Of a DNA stretch of 64,000 nt, positions 8,197-17,364 are shown piece by piece (within the stretch, counting starts at the first letter, position 1; the number at the start of each line of letters is the position of its first letter). Below the pieces are notes generated by a model that was not told the origin of the DNA, made no database searches, and worked only from the letters and a program-made list of their open reading frames with translations. The stretch comes from a virus: positions 1 to 64,000 of IMG/VR virus record IMGVR_UViG_3300021963_000060; one strand, written 5' to 3'. Made by a program: the position numbers and the translations under genes.

Positions 8197-8343
8197 ACGT
8201 AAAACTACTTTTAAAAAGTGAGTCGTTAGGTCGAGTATTCCATTTTCTTCAAATCTTTTTGTTTTTGCTAACCACTCAGAGGCGGTTAACAAAAGACCTA
8301 AAACAATGGTTACTCCCCAGTTAGTTAAAAAACAAGTTATCAT
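8179..8343 (-). CDS. Small membrane protein, 54 residues
   Basis: Has one hydrophobic helix (WGVTIVLGLLLTASEWL, residues about 9-25) and a basic tail ending LRKGDKK. It starts within the stop of the preceding gene (ATGA overlap). Its 3' end encodes the terminator hairpin. No function is recognised; a membrane role at lysis or in the virion is only a possibility. Confidence 0.65.
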   Translation of the reverse strand: MITCFLTNWGVTIVLGLLLTASEWLAKTKRFEENGILDLTTHFLKVVLRKGDKK

Positions 8344-8513
8344 GCTTCAGGTGTAAAGAGTTTATCCTTTACAAGTTCATAAACAACATTATCAATACTA
8401 TTATCTGTACTATCGACATACTTTTTGAGTAGGTCAAGAACAAGATTCTTAACTGCTGGATGTGTCGCAATTGAAATTAGAAGTGGTTTTACCACTGCAA
8501 CTACTGCGTTCAT
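8340..8513 (-). CDS. 57-residue helical protein
   Basis: MNAVVAVVKPLLISIATHPAV... then KNLVLDLLKKYVDSTDNS..., ending LFTPEA. An amphipathic N-terminal helix is followed by a charged helix. A good ribosome site (GGAGG, five-base spacing) precedes the ATG. Paired by ATGA overlap with the membrane protein downstream, so the two probably work or are dosed together. Function unknown. Confidence 0.7.
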   Translation of the reverse strand: MNAVVAVVKPLLISIATHPAVKNLVLDLLKKYVDSTDNSIDNVVYELVKDKLFTPEA

Positions 8514-8549
8514 GATGTCCTCCGTAAAGAGTATCCAAAAGTATTTAGA

Positions 8550-11306
8550 TCAATCAAACCTTGAAGACATATTATCTTGCGATCTTTTGGCATCAGCACG
8601 TCGTTTTGCAACTTTTTGTGCAGGAGATGCTGGAGCCCCATACTGACCAGCAGTAGGAGGTTTCTTGCCCGGAACTTTTTTACGTTGTCCAGCAGGTGTT
8701 CCTTCCATCTTACGAATTGACTTCTTCACATGAATATATGCTTTATCATCCTTAGCACCACCAGTTTGAGTTGGTCTATTAGTTTTTGTATTAATACCTT
8801 TCTCCCTTTCATAACGATTTAATTCATTAACAATATCTCCTTCTGGTTGATAAGAAGCTGTGATTGATGGATCACTTCCCCTTGGAGCAGATCTTAAAGC
8901 CTGAAGTTTTCTTTGAAGAATTTGAACTTCTTGCTGTCTCATTTTATCTTTCTGAGCAGAAAGTTTCTTTTTCTCTTGATTTTGTTGTTGGTTTACAGCA
9001 CTAGACTGCTTTTGTCTAACATTATCATCTGCTGAAGTTTTTTGATCGACAATTTTTGTATTGATTGCTTCATCAAAAGAAACTTCTTCGGACTTGGTTT
9101 TATTATATTGCTTCCATGCTGTTGCATAAGCAATACCTTTTTCTTTTTTGGTCAATCCACCTTCAGCATATCCTTTCTTAACATGTTTTACCATTCTTTC
9201 AAACTTTGAACCTGGAGGTGCCTTTTCAATAATGGTATCTTCACCTAAACGAGATGCAACTTTTTCTGCTCCCTTAGAAATTGAGCGAGCAGTTTTTCCT
9301 ACAGCTTTCTTTAGATTTTTCTTTAGATGTGATCCAATCTTATGAAGAATACCTTGCTTTTTCTCGGATTTCTGAGATTCCTTATACTTAATTCTATAAG
9401 ATCCACTACTTTGTGATTTTTCATCACCAGATCCAGATTCATATCCAGACTTAGCGGCGGAAGTAACTTTTTTAGAAACCTCTTTTGCCTTTTCTCCAGC
9501 AGACTTAATTGCGGAAGTTGCTTTTTTAGCACCACTTACAGTTTTTCCTGCAGCATAACCAGCACCATATGCAGCAGACTTTACTGCTTTTTTAGCGCCA
9601 GATTTTAAATTTGATGCAACTTTTCTAACTGTATCCTTTACTTTTTTAATTTTTTCAGCTCTTCTTTGCTGAGCATTTCTTTTAGAAATAACAGCAGCAT
9701 TCTTTTTAGAAGTTTCTACCGCAGAAGCATATCTATCAGCTTCAACTAATACCTCATATGATTGATCTAAAGATTCAATTAGAGTTTCCTGAATATGATC
9801 AATTTCATATCCCTCTTCAATATACTCAAAAAATACTTCTGTTACAATCTCTTCGATCAAATCATCACTTAAGAAATAAAGTTCAGCATTTGTGAGTCCC
9901 TCAAATATATCATCATTTATTTCCACTTCTTCTCCAGTTAAAACTTTTTTACCTACTTTAGCAGCAGTTCCAACCCCAGAAGCAAACCCCTTTGCAACAT
10001 GACTTGCGCCTTTTGCAGCTTTACCGATAGTCTTACCAGTTTCACGGGCAGCACTCATCGCTGCTCTATGTCTCTCCATACCCTTATTGACTTGTCTAGC
10101 AATCGCATCTAGTACAGGTCTCTTCTTTGGTTGATTCTCTTTTGCTTTTTGTACTGCAGTTTTAACCTCAGGTTTTGCTTCTACTTTTCTATTTTTCTTA
10201 ATAGTAGATGAAGGAGAATCTGAATCAATCTTTCTGGTTAATCCATGCTTTTTGAGGGCGGCATTAGTTGCACTTTGCACTTTGCTACCTTTAGGACCTT
10301 TGAGAGCCTTTCCTGCCTTTTTCTGAAGACGGGTTTCTAATTTTTCAACTAGAACTTGCTCGTTAAGATCAAAAATAAACTCAACAAAAGAATCTAATCC
10401 AATCTCTTCAATTAGTAAATCAATACCATATTCGTTTAGACCTTCTTCGTAAAAATATTGTGATGAGTTGGAGATTACTTGGTTAATAATATCATCAGTG
10501 ATCTCCAATGATTCAACTACAAATCCTTCAGAAATTTTTGGATTGATTACTACTTTATTATTGACTTTTTTTTCTACTACTTTATTTTTTTTTTCTTCAC
10601 TCTCAGAAGCGTTTGGAGTGTCCACAACTTCTGATAATTCTTGTCTCCAATTAGACAAATTTTCCTTTACATTATTTTTAGAAATAGCAGCACCACGAAC
10701 CTTTCTACGGTTTAAAAGATACTTATCACTCTTATCATGATCACCATCATTATCAATATCTTTATCTTCACGCCCAACTGGATCTAGACCTTTTCCAGAT
10801 GCAACCTTTGCAGTTTGCTTACCCTTTTTCTTTTCACCCTCATATGGATCACCATATGAAGTCATTTCTACTGATGAGATATTCTTATTAGATCTTAGTT
10901 GATTAATTTTTTCTCTAGTGGCCATACGTACATATGACTTACCACTCATTTTATCAGTCACTCTGACCTTATACTTTTTCATTTCAGATTCTTCTTTAAC
11001 CGCGCCACCAGATGCTTTTCCTGGTCCGATTCCCAACTTCTCTTTAACAGAATCTTTCTCAACAGCATTCATAGATGTGTTAGACATATATTGACTAAAA
11101 GCTTGCTCCAGAGGAACATCTTCCCTACGTGCTCTATATCTAATATCATATACAGCTTGTCTAACTCTTTTTTCTGAAGACTCTCCAGGTGCTCCAGATC
11201 CAGAATCTCCAGAAGAAGACTTTGGTTCTTCTTTTTTGCCTAATTTTGGTTCTATAACCTCATTAACATAAACTTGTTTTAGTTCATCGAAAATATTAGA
11301 CGCCAT
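8550..11306 (-). CDS. Large lysine-rich virion protein with an EF-hand-like loop
   Basis: 918 residues, alternating acidic helices (e.g. LNEYGIDLLIEEIGLDSF) with long Lys/Ala/Ser-rich stretches (AAKVGKKVLTG, KKAVKSAAYGAGYAAGK) resembling histone-like tails. Residues 183-194 (DIDNDGDHDKSD) match the spacing of an EF-hand/dockerin calcium loop. Residues near 700 (KGYAEGGLTKKEKGIAYATAWKQY) recur in cyanophage structural proteins. It is probably a virion or internal head protein contacting DNA; that is inference from composition and position. A CATAAATA late-like octamer lies at 11335-11342. Confidence 0.7.
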   Translation of the reverse strand: MASNIFDELKQVYVNEVIEPKLGKKEEPKSSSGDSGSGAPGESSEKRVRQAVYDIRYRARREDVPLEQAFSQYMSNTSMNAVEKDSVKEKLGIGPGKASGGAVKEESEMKKYKVRVTDKMSGKSYVRMATREKINQLRSNKNISSVEMTSYGDPYEGEKKKGKQTAKVASGKGLDPVGREDKDIDNDGDHDKSDKYLLNRRKVRGAAISKNNVKENLSNWRQELSEVVDTPNASESEEKKNKVVEKKVNNKVVINPKISEGFVVESLEITDDIINQVISNSSQYFYEEGLNEYGIDLLIEEIGLDSFVEFIFDLNEQVLVEKLETRLQKKAGKALKGPKGSKVQSATNAALKKHGLTRKIDSDSPSSTIKKNRKVEAKPEVKTAVQKAKENQPKKRPVLDAIARQVNKGMERHRAAMSAARETGKTIGKAAKGASHVAKGFASGVGTAAKVGKKVLTGEEVEINDDIFEGLTNAELYFLSDDLIEEIVTEVFFEYIEEGYEIDHIQETLIESLDQSYEVLVEADRYASAVETSKKNAAVISKRNAQQRRAEKIKKVKDTVRKVASNLKSGAKKAVKSAAYGAGYAAGKTVSGAKKATSAIKSAGEKAKEVSKKVTSAAKSGYESGSGDEKSQSSGSYRIKYKESQKSEKKQGILHKIGSHLKKNLKKAVGKTARSISKGAEKVASRLGEDTIIEKAPPGSKFERMVKHVKKGYAEGGLTKKEKGIAYATAWKQYNKTKSEEVSFDEAINTKIVDQKTSADDNVRQKQSSAVNQQQNQEKKKLSAQKDKMRQQEVQILQRKLQALRSAPRGSDPSITASYQPEGDIVNELNRYEREKGINTKTNRPTQTGGAKDDKAYIHVKKSIRKMEGTPAGQRKKVPGKKPPTAGQYGAPASPAQKVAKRRADAKRSQDNMSSRFD

Positions 11307-11317
11307 CTTTAAAAAAG

Positions 11318-12496
11318 TTATTTTTTCTTATACTTATTTATGAAATTCTTTATTTTCTTTGTTCCGGTCATTTTCATAGCATACTCTCTATAAGAGTCTG
11401 TTCCAACTTCTCTTTCTTTTGCAGGAACTCCAGATACTTCTGTCCATTCGGAAACATCTTTGATCCATGGTTTAAACATAATATTATTTTCAGTAACACA
11501 TATTAAATAATTCGCTCCTCGACGAATAATTTTTCCAACTAATCCAGTATTTAAATTTTCAACAAACTCACCAACTTTGTATATTTCATTTCTAACATAT
11601 AACTCACGAAGTCCTTCAATATCTTCCTTAGGACATATTTCCCACAGATTCCATCCTTCCTCAATTTTCATCGACTTTCGGATAGTTAAAAATAATTTTC
11701 TTGCCTCTTTATCATCAAGTGTTTTAGGTGTTCCCTTTCTAAAAGTTTCAAAATCATTTTCAGCGGCTGCTTTACGCATTTTTGAAGCGGACATCCCACT
11801 CACATCATCAGCATCAGGATCTCTTTCTCCAGCAGAAACTACATTTAATTCAGCAAAGTCATAAAGATCTCCATTATACTTATTAGCTAGCTTTTCAAAT
11901 TCTGCTTGACGATCTGATCCAACAACAATATTAACTCCACTGTATCCATCCGCATGTGCTTGTTTTAATACATCAAAGATTGTTCTTGAATTTGCATCAT
12001 TAACAATTCTTTCACCATGCTTTGGATACATCTGACGCATCACAGATATTTTAGTATCAGGATCTAAAGGATTTTTCTTAGGATCATTAGATCTTGAAGG
12101 ATATATTTTATACTCTCCTCCCTTTCCTGCTACATTTGCAACAGTATCCAACAACTTCTCATGTCCAGTTGTTGGTGGATTAAATCTACCAAAAGCAATC
12201 GTCAAAACACCTTTATCTTCTGGTTGCGTTTCTTGCTCTGGTTCTTGTTGTGTTGGTTGAACTTGCGTCGCAACTGGTTGTTGATTTGCAACCGTTCTTT
12301 GTTGGGGAGGATCTTGCTCACCTGTGACTTGATTTTGATTATAAAACTTTAGTTTTCCACCGACAGTTTTAGCTGTAAATTCTCCATTTTTATCATACCA
12401 ACCACCATGACCATCTCCAGTCAAGCCAAGCCTTTTCGCTTGCATAACTGCCTGCGAATCTCTTACCTCAGATAAAAATCGTGAAAAACTTTTCAT
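11318..12496 (-). CDS. Cytidylyltransferase/NMN-adenylyltransferase-like protein with capsid-targeting-like N-terminus
   Basis: 392 residues. Residues 1-11 (MKSFSRFLSEV) resemble the T4 internal-protein capsid-targeting peptide, including an L-x-E site after residue 10. A Gln/Pro linker (about 60-93) leads to a nucleotidyltransferase core: AFGRFNPPTTGHEKL with the T/H-x-G-H motif at 109-112, and SGMSASKMR (233-241), equivalent to the ISSTxxR motif. Such enzymes join a nucleotide to a phosphorylated substrate (NMN, pantetheine phosphate or glycerol phosphate); the substrate here is unknown. A C-terminal beta module (about 290-350) follows. AATAAATA at 12516-12523 may be its late promoter. Confidence 0.75.
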   Translation of the reverse strand: MKSFSRFLSEVRDSQAVMQAKRLGLTGDGHGGWYDKNGEFTAKTVGGKLKFYNQNQVTGEQDPPQQRTVANQQPVATQVQPTQQEPEQETQPEDKGVLTIAFGRFNPPTTGHEKLLDTVANVAGKGGEYKIYPSRSNDPKKNPLDPDTKISVMRQMYPKHGERIVNDANSRTIFDVLKQAHADGYSGVNIVVGSDRQAEFEKLANKYNGDLYDFAELNVVSAGERDPDADDVSGMSASKMRKAAAENDFETFRKGTPKTLDDKEARKLFLTIRKSMKIEEGWNLWEICPKEDIEGLRELYVRNEIYKVGEFVENLNTGLVGKIIRRGANYLICVTENNIMFKPWIKDVSEWTEVSGVPAKEREVGTDSYREYAMKMTGTKKIKNFINKYKKK

Positions 12497-12525
12497 ATGT
12501 ATCTTGATATACTTATATTTATTGA

Positions 12526-14043
12526 TTAAAATAATCTTGGATCAATTCCTAATGCCCCATATCCAAGTGTAGAAGCAGTGTTCTTACTCCTCAGACTCAT
12601 CCAATTTTTTCTCTTAGTAAAAGTATCCCAATTATACATACCTATTGTTTCAAAATAGATTTTTACATTGTTACCCACTTTCACATCTTTTGCGGTTGAA
12701 TAAATTACTTGCTTTTCATATATTGCTTTATCATAAAACATTTTTATAAAGTTCATCTCCCCATTTTTTCTAGAAGCATATTCAAATATCTTTTCACACA
12801 AAAAGGAAAGAGCCGTCACATTTGTTTTTGCTTGACTTTGACTTTTTGTATTTTTTAAAATCGTATTAGTTAAATAATTTTTAATTTGTATATCATCAAT
12901 GTTGGATCCCTGTCGCAAAGATCTAACATTTAATTTTTTTATATAATCATATAAGTATTCAGTTTCTTTTCTTAACGGTTTACCATTGATTTCTCTAACA
13001 CCATAAGAACGTAAAAAGTTTTCAGCTAAATTTACAAAATCAGATTTGCTAAATTTTTTAACAGATTCTAATGGATATATGTTTGAAGTTTTTCCTGCAG
13101 ATGCTGGTAAAGATACCCCTCCCCAAAAAGTTTTTGTTTGATAAGATTGTGACCTATTATTTTTATACCAATCAGTCAATTCTTTAGTAGTTTCAAATAA
13201 ATTTTTTGGAGTTATAGTATTTGGTGTTTTTCCCTTAAAAGCATTTTTTACTGATACTTTTATTCGTTGATCATCTCTAGCACCAGGAAAATAAAGATAA
13301 TAATCAACTAATGGTAGATTCTGTTGTCTAGGGAATAAAATATACCACCCATCTTTCTTGTTCGTTTCTATTCCTAATTTTTTTCTCAGTTGAGTTTTTC
13401 TTGTTAACTCGTGCGCTAAAGAATATGCAGAAAATATTTCCAAAGATTCGCTTCCAAAGTCAATCATAGAAACATGTTGAGAAACTGTTGTTTTCTTCAA
13501 ATCATCAAAATAAGAATCAAATAAAGGCACCAAATCAGGTTCAACTGAATTAACATACTTTACAGTCAATTCTCTCAATTTTTCTGGTGTTAGTTTATTC
13601 TCAACCAACCCAGGAATTGATGCGGGTCTTATCTGAAAACTTTTTTCTGCTGAAGATTTTGGTTTTAAAGTTAAAATATAAGTAGGAGATCCTTTGGTCC
13701 ACAAAGTTTCTTCATCTAAAGAATTTGCTTTGATTTTATCAAAATCTTGGTCAGATATCCCAATCACAAATCCAATTTCACTGGACATTGTTATTTGTCT
13801 ATATCTATACTTATATCTAAAACTTTTATCAGAATTTATATAAAAAAATCTATATCCAGGAACATTAATAGATTTTGATATTTTTTCTAGTTCTATTCTT
13901 CTAATTGCTCTTGTGCTGGGACCTCCAATAACATAGATAAATTTATTAGTCCCACCTTTTGCAGTTACTTGGTCATATTCAGTTACTATCTCATATCCAG
14001 GAGACAGGCAACCATTAATAGTTGATACTATACTTGCCGACAT
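12526..14043 (-). CDS. 505-residue orphan protein, possible nuclease fold
   Basis: Not recognised. It is soluble, rich in Lys, Tyr and Phe, with no membrane segment. One stretch, VDYYLYFPGARDDQRIKVSV followed by KNAFKGKTPNT, resembles an Asp...S-x-K arrangement seen in divergent PD-(D/E)xK nucleases, but this is weak. It lies between tRNA-Ala and the nucleotidyltransferase gene and is AT-richer than its neighbours, suggesting an acquired gene. Alternative: a structural protein, given the neighbouring virion genes. Confidence 0.6.
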   Translation of the reverse strand: MSASIVSTINGCLSPGYEIVTEYDQVTAKGGTNKFIYVIGGPSTRAIRRIELEKISKSINVPGYRFFYINSDKSFRYKYRYRQITMSSEIGFVIGISDQDFDKIKANSLDEETLWTKGSPTYILTLKPKSSAEKSFQIRPASIPGLVENKLTPEKLRELTVKYVNSVEPDLVPLFDSYFDDLKKTTVSQHVSMIDFGSESLEIFSAYSLAHELTRKTQLRKKLGIETNKKDGWYILFPRQQNLPLVDYYLYFPGARDDQRIKVSVKNAFKGKTPNTITPKNLFETTKELTDWYKNNRSQSYQTKTFWGGVSLPASAGKTSNIYPLESVKKFSKSDFVNLAENFLRSYGVREINGKPLRKETEYLYDYIKKLNVRSLRQGSNIDDIQIKNYLTNTILKNTKSQSQAKTNVTALSFLCEKIFEYASRKNGEMNFIKMFYDKAIYEKQVIYSTAKDVKVGNNVKIYFETIGMYNWDTFTKRKNWMSLRSKNTASTLGYGALGIDPRLF

Positions 14044-14075
14044 AAATGCAAAGCATATTTCAAATATTTAGTTTA

Positions 14076-14148
14076 TGGAGATAAGGAGACTCGAACTCCT
14101 GACATCAGCCTTGCAAAGACCGCGCTCTACCAACTGAGCTATATCCCC
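14076..14148 (-). tRNA. tRNA-Ala (anticodon TGC)
   Basis: A 73-base cloverleaf: acceptor GGGGATA/TATCTCC with one G-T pair, D-arm GCTC/GAGC, anticodon loop TTTGCAA, T-arm AGGAG/CTCCT around TTCGAGT. The anticodon stem CGGTC/GGCTG uses two G-T pairs. Discriminator A is present and no CCA is encoded. It reads GCA (and GCG) codons, which are frequent in the structural genes around it. Confidence 0.95.
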
Positions 14149-14166
14149 AAGTTTGAATATTATAAA

Positions 14167-14192
14167 ACCCCTCAACTAAAAAGTCAAGGGGT
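14167..14192 (-). terminator. Terminator between the 293-residue gene and tRNA
   Basis: An 11-bp stem (ACCCCTTGACT with AGTTGAGGGGT, two wobble pairs) and TTTT loop, then TTTATAAT on the minus strand. Confidence 0.7.
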
Positions 14193-14216
14193 AGAATCAA
14201 CTTCTTAAGTTATTTA

Positions 14217-15098
14217 TCAGAGACCTTTGCCGTGTCTTGTTTTTCCAGAAGAATCAGTATAAGTTTCTTTTTCACGTCTAGGAGTTACATAACCAACACC
14301 AGGGACTGCTCCAGTTTTACCTGCATCTCTAGCGGCATTTCTCGCTGCTGCTCTTTGTGCTGCTCTCTTACGATTTGCATCATATTTTTTGTTATTAGCA
14401 GCAATTCTATCTTCATAAGAACCTTCAAGGATTGCTTGAATATCTTCAACATCTAATTCATTTGCCATCATCCACTCTGCTTCTTCTAGAGTTTCTGCGT
14501 ATCCTTCTACACAAAGAAACTCAAGAACTGTTTCAAAAATATCAAACTCTTCTCTATTGAGTTGCTTTTTCTCTGCAGGAGTTAGAACACCTCTTTGTGC
14601 TCCTCTTGCCGCTTGCTTTGCTTTTACCTTAGGATCATCAGACTTGTGAGCGTAACCATGAAGACCAGGAGATGATGAAGTTGTCTTACGGAAATCACCT
14701 CTCTGTTTTCTAGCAAGATCTTGTCTCTGCTTTGCTTTCTTAGCATCACCGTAAGTTGGTTTATTCTCTAGTTTAGTTGCTCTATCTGCTGCTGCACCAC
14801 CACCAGTAGACTTAGCAATCTTTTGTCGAATTGCAGTTTCATCATGACCACGCTTGGCCATTGCGGTTGCTTCATCTACATTCTCTTCACCGAGATGAGG
14901 TGCTGCCTTATATCCCTTATGTCCTGCTTTGTAATTTTGATATGCCTTGGTATTTGCCTTCTTATCAGCAGCAGTTACGGTCATTCTAGTATCTTCAGGC
15001 TCTTTCTTTGCCCCACCATAAACTGCTTCATCAATCTCTTGAGAAGCATAAACACCAGAATATGCTTCCATCAAACCTTTGAGTTCTTTGATATCCAT
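14217..15098 (-). CDS. Basic virion structural protein
   Basis: 293 residues, Ala/Lys/Arg-rich and mostly polar. N-terminus MDIKELKGLMEAYSG contains an L-M-E-A site resembling a gp21 prohead-protease cleavage site. The middle is disordered and basic (KKAKQRQDLARKQRGDFRKT). A helical acidic segment (FETVLEFLCVEGYAETLEEAEWMM) is followed by an Arg-rich tail (RKRAAQRAAARNAARDAG). It is preceded by a perfect TATAAATA and followed by a terminator, so it is an independent late gene. A role as an internal or head protein is inferred. Confidence 0.7.
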   Translation of the reverse strand: MDIKELKGLMEAYSGVYASQEIDEAVYGGAKKEPEDTRMTVTAADKKANTKAYQNYKAGHKGYKAAPHLGEENVDEATAMAKRGHDETAIRQKIAKSTGGGAAADRATKLENKPTYGDAKKAKQRQDLARKQRGDFRKTTSSSPGLHGYAHKSDDPKVKAKQAARGAQRGVLTPAEKKQLNREEFDIFETVLEFLCVEGYAETLEEAEWMMANELDVEDIQAILEGSYEDRIAANNKKYDANRKRAAQRAAARNAARDAGKTGAVPGVGYVTPRREKETYTDSSGKTRHGKGL

Positions 15099-15126
15099 TA
15101 GAAAATTTTTTATATTCTTCTAAGGA

Positions 15127-15134
15127 TATTTATA
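15127..15134 (-). promoter_or_regulatory. T4-type late promoter octamer
   Basis: Exact TATAAATA, 28 bases before the ATG at 15098 and directly after the T-tail of the hairpin at 15141-15157. Same terminator-then-late-promoter arrangement as at 8158-8196. Confidence 0.8.
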
Positions 15135-15157
15135 AAAAAAGACCCTTCAAAAGGGTC
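15134..15157 (-). terminator. Terminator after the MazG/helicase transcript
   Basis: A 7-bp stem GACCCTT/AAGGGTC with a 3-base loop, then seven Ts on the minus strand. It ends the transcript running through gp41, mazG and the 58-residue gene. Confidence 0.8.
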
Positions 15158-15162
15158 TAAAA

Positions 15163-15339
15163 TCAAACAATTGCTTTTTCTAATTCTCTATCCAATTGAA
15201 TCATTACATCACGAAGTCTGATGATTCTTTCTGGGGCAAATTCTAAACTATATCCATCAGTAGCAGTATCAAGTACTTGAAGAACTTCAAGTGCAGATCT
15301 TACATCTAGTTTGATACTTACCTGCTTTTCTTTACTCAT
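15163..15339 (-). CDS. 58-residue helical protein after mazG
   Basis: MSKEKQVSIKLDVRSALEVLQ... FAPERIIRLRDVMIQLDREL...: two amphipathic helices, no membrane segment. It overlaps the end of mazG by 4 bases, so it is probably co-translated. No family is recognised. Confidence 0.65.
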   Translation of the reverse strand: MSKEKQVSIKLDVRSALEVLQVLDTATDGYSLEFAPERIIRLRDVMIQLDRELEKAIV

Positions 15340-15761
15340 AGGTCACCTTCTACACGATTTTCAGATCGATAAACATCAAAAGATCCTTCTGGATAACGAG
15401 CACTCAGTTTCTCAAAATTCATTTGGAGAACTTCATCAATTGAAGTATCAAGAGCCATACATGCTTGAGCGAGATACCAACAGATATCTCCGAGTTCTCG
15501 TTTTAGATGAAACGCATTCTCATCATTATAAGGTTTTCCCTGAAGAACAATTTTCTTTACAACTTCAGTAAACTCACCACACTCTGCACTCATTCCTAGA
15601 GCAGCAGTTAGTAGACGAGGAACATCAGCATCAGCAGATGTTTCTAGTTCGGTCATACGAGCAAGGAGTTGTGCAAAATCACTACTTGCAGGACTTGTAG
15701 TTTGACGAACAAAATCAATATATTTGTTAGTATCAATTGTCTTATTAAGAGTCATAGTCAT
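15336..15761 (-). CDS. mazG: MazG-family nucleotide pyrophosphohydrolase
   Basis: 141 residues, all-alpha, with the MazG metal-binding residues E60, E63 and E66 (SAECGEFTE) and a second pair in LKRELGD (E89, D92). These enzymes cleave (d)NTPs to (d)NMP and pyrophosphate. Cyanophage MazG has been linked to hydrolysis of dGTP/dCTP, recycling host high-GC DNA nucleotides. It lies in the replication operon. The start is M1 or M3. It is shorter than tandem bacterial MazG, having a single domain. Confidence 0.85.
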   Translation of the reverse strand: MTMTLNKTIDTNKYIDFVRQTTSPASSDFAQLLARMTELETSADADVPRLLTAALGMSAECGEFTEVVKKIVLQGKPYNDENAFHLKRELGDICWYLAQACMALDTSIDEVLQMNFEKLSARYPEGSFDVYRSENRVEGDL

Positions 15762-15985
15762 ACAATAAAAGGTTGAAGTTCAGATTGTGGTAAAATTTGT
15801 TGTGCTGGAAGTTGAAAATCATCATCCAGTCTAATATGAGGCACATTAATTGTTTCTGGATTAATGTGTTTAACTTGACGATAAGTTCTTGTTGAATCAA
15901 ATTCAACTAACATAATAGCATCTCGGATACTTGCACAGTCGGCAATTTTTTTACCTTCTTTATTGAATACCGAGTAATAATTCAA
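15758..15985 (-). CDS. Small protein linking gp41 and mazG
   Basis: 75 residues (MNYYSVFNKEGKKIADCAS..., ending QPFIV), a mixed alpha/beta prediction with a Pro/Gln-rich C-terminus. It overlaps both neighbours by 4 bases, so it is translationally coupled to the helicase and MazG. No domain is recognised. Confidence 0.65.
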   Translation of the reverse strand: MNYYSVFNKEGKKIADCASIRDAIMLVEFDSTRTYRQVKHINPETINVPHIRLDDDFQLPAQQILPQSELQPFIV

Positions 15986-17364
15986 AACTTAAATCCCTCA
16001 AATGATTTTTTTAGTTTGGGTTTTGTTTCTTCTTCATAATCATACTCTTCTTCTTTACCAGAGTCAAGTATGTTGTCTTGTGCTGACTGCTCAACATCAT
16101 ATAGTCTCATCTTAGCCCTATCAATACCAATCACAAATCTCTTATAAACTGTAGGATCATTGTAACGATTCTTAAGTTGCTTAACTAAGATTTGACCAAT
16201 TTCTTCAAGTTCTTCTGTAGAAATAAGTGCAAACATTAAGTCAGCAGTTGCAGGCAAACCAAATGATTCCGAGGTATCAGTTAGTTCTACATCAGAAGAA
16301 CCATAACCAGAACGAGTAGTCTGAGTAGCACTGACGATTGGAACATTAAACTCAACAGCAAGACCACGAAGTTCTTCTGCAATTGCTTTCACAAAAGTAT
16401 AGGAATTAATATTACTATTTCCTTTATACCTTGAAGAAGCACAAATATTCAGATAATCAATAAAAATGATATCGGGTTTAAAAGACTTCTTAAGTGCAAG
16501 TTCATTCAGAAGAGACCTAAAATGTCCTGCATGTGCAGAGGCAGTAGGATACTCTTTAATAATTAAAGTACCTTGAGTCTTCTTTGCAAGATTATTAATC
16601 TTACTCTCGAACATACTCTTAGGTAGATCTCCAATATCTTGGATATTTACGTTCAGTAAGTTTGCGTCAATTCGTTCAGCAATTTTCTCTTCTGCCATCT
16701 CCATTGTAATGTAGAGAACGTTCCGTCCTTGCAACAACACGGAGCTAGCAACGTGGCACATGAATAGAGATTTCCCGACACCTGTACCAGCAAGCGCGAC
16801 GTTAAGAGTCTTGTTAGGTAAACCACCTTTTGTGATTTTGTTAAAGTATTCGAGATCAAATTCAATTTTATCCTCCGTTCTGTGATACGATTCATATCTC
16901 TGTTCATAATCTTGCAAATAATCATGTCCAACATGATTATCAAAACTCACTGCAAGAGCATCTTGCAAAATTGATGGTATAGCATCTCTTGATTGTTTTC
17001 CATTACCATCAGCAAGTTGAATCGATTCCATAAGTGCAATATAAATTGCACGGTCACGACACCACTTTTCTGTAGTATTAATCAACCATTGAAATTCTAC
17101 CGTAATATCTTCAAGGCATTGGATTAGATAAAGAATATCTTTTAGGTTAGATTCATTAAGATCTTTACGGTTTTCAACTTCGATTGAAATAATTTCTTTG
17201 TTGGGAAGTTCATTATACTTTTCAACAAAGTTGGAAATTTCTTCGAATACTACTTTTTGATTTTCATCTTCAAAGTATTCTTTTTTTAAGAATGGAATTA
17301 CCTTTCTAAGGTATTCTTCATTAAATAAGAGGTTTCTAAGGATTAGAAACTCAACTTTCTCCAT
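15982..17364 (-). CDS. 41: Replicative DNA helicase (T4 gp41-like)
   Basis: DnaB-type hexameric 5'-3' helicase that unwinds the fork and activates primase gp61. Walker A is at 193-199 (GTGVGKS) and Walker B is IIFIDYLN near 290. A DnaB-family arginine-finger region follows (KQLKNRYNDPTVYKRF). 460 residues compares with 475 in T4. The acidic C-terminus (KEEEYDYEEE) probably contacts partners. It overlaps the uvsX gene by 14 bases. Confidence 0.94.
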   Translation of the reverse strand: MEKVEFLILRNLLFNEEYLRKVIPFLKKEYFEDENQKVVFEEISNFVEKYNELPNKEIISIEVENRKDLNESNLKDILYLIQCLEDITVEFQWLINTTEKWCRDRAIYIALMESIQLADGNGKQSRDAIPSILQDALAVSFDNHVGHDYLQDYEQRYESYHRTEDKIEFDLEYFNKITKGGLPNKTLNVALAGTGVGKSLFMCHVASSVLLQGRNVLYITMEMAEEKIAERIDANLLNVNIQDIGDLPKSMFESKINNLAKKTQGTLIIKEYPTASAHAGHFRSLLNELALKKSFKPDIIFIDYLNICASSRYKGNSNINSYTFVKAIAEELRGLAVEFNVPIVSATQTTRSGYGSSDVELTDTSESFGLPATADLMFALISTEELEEIGQILVKQLKNRYNDPTVYKRFVIGIDRAKMRLYDVEQSAQDNILDSGKEEEYDYEEETKPKLKKSFEGFKF

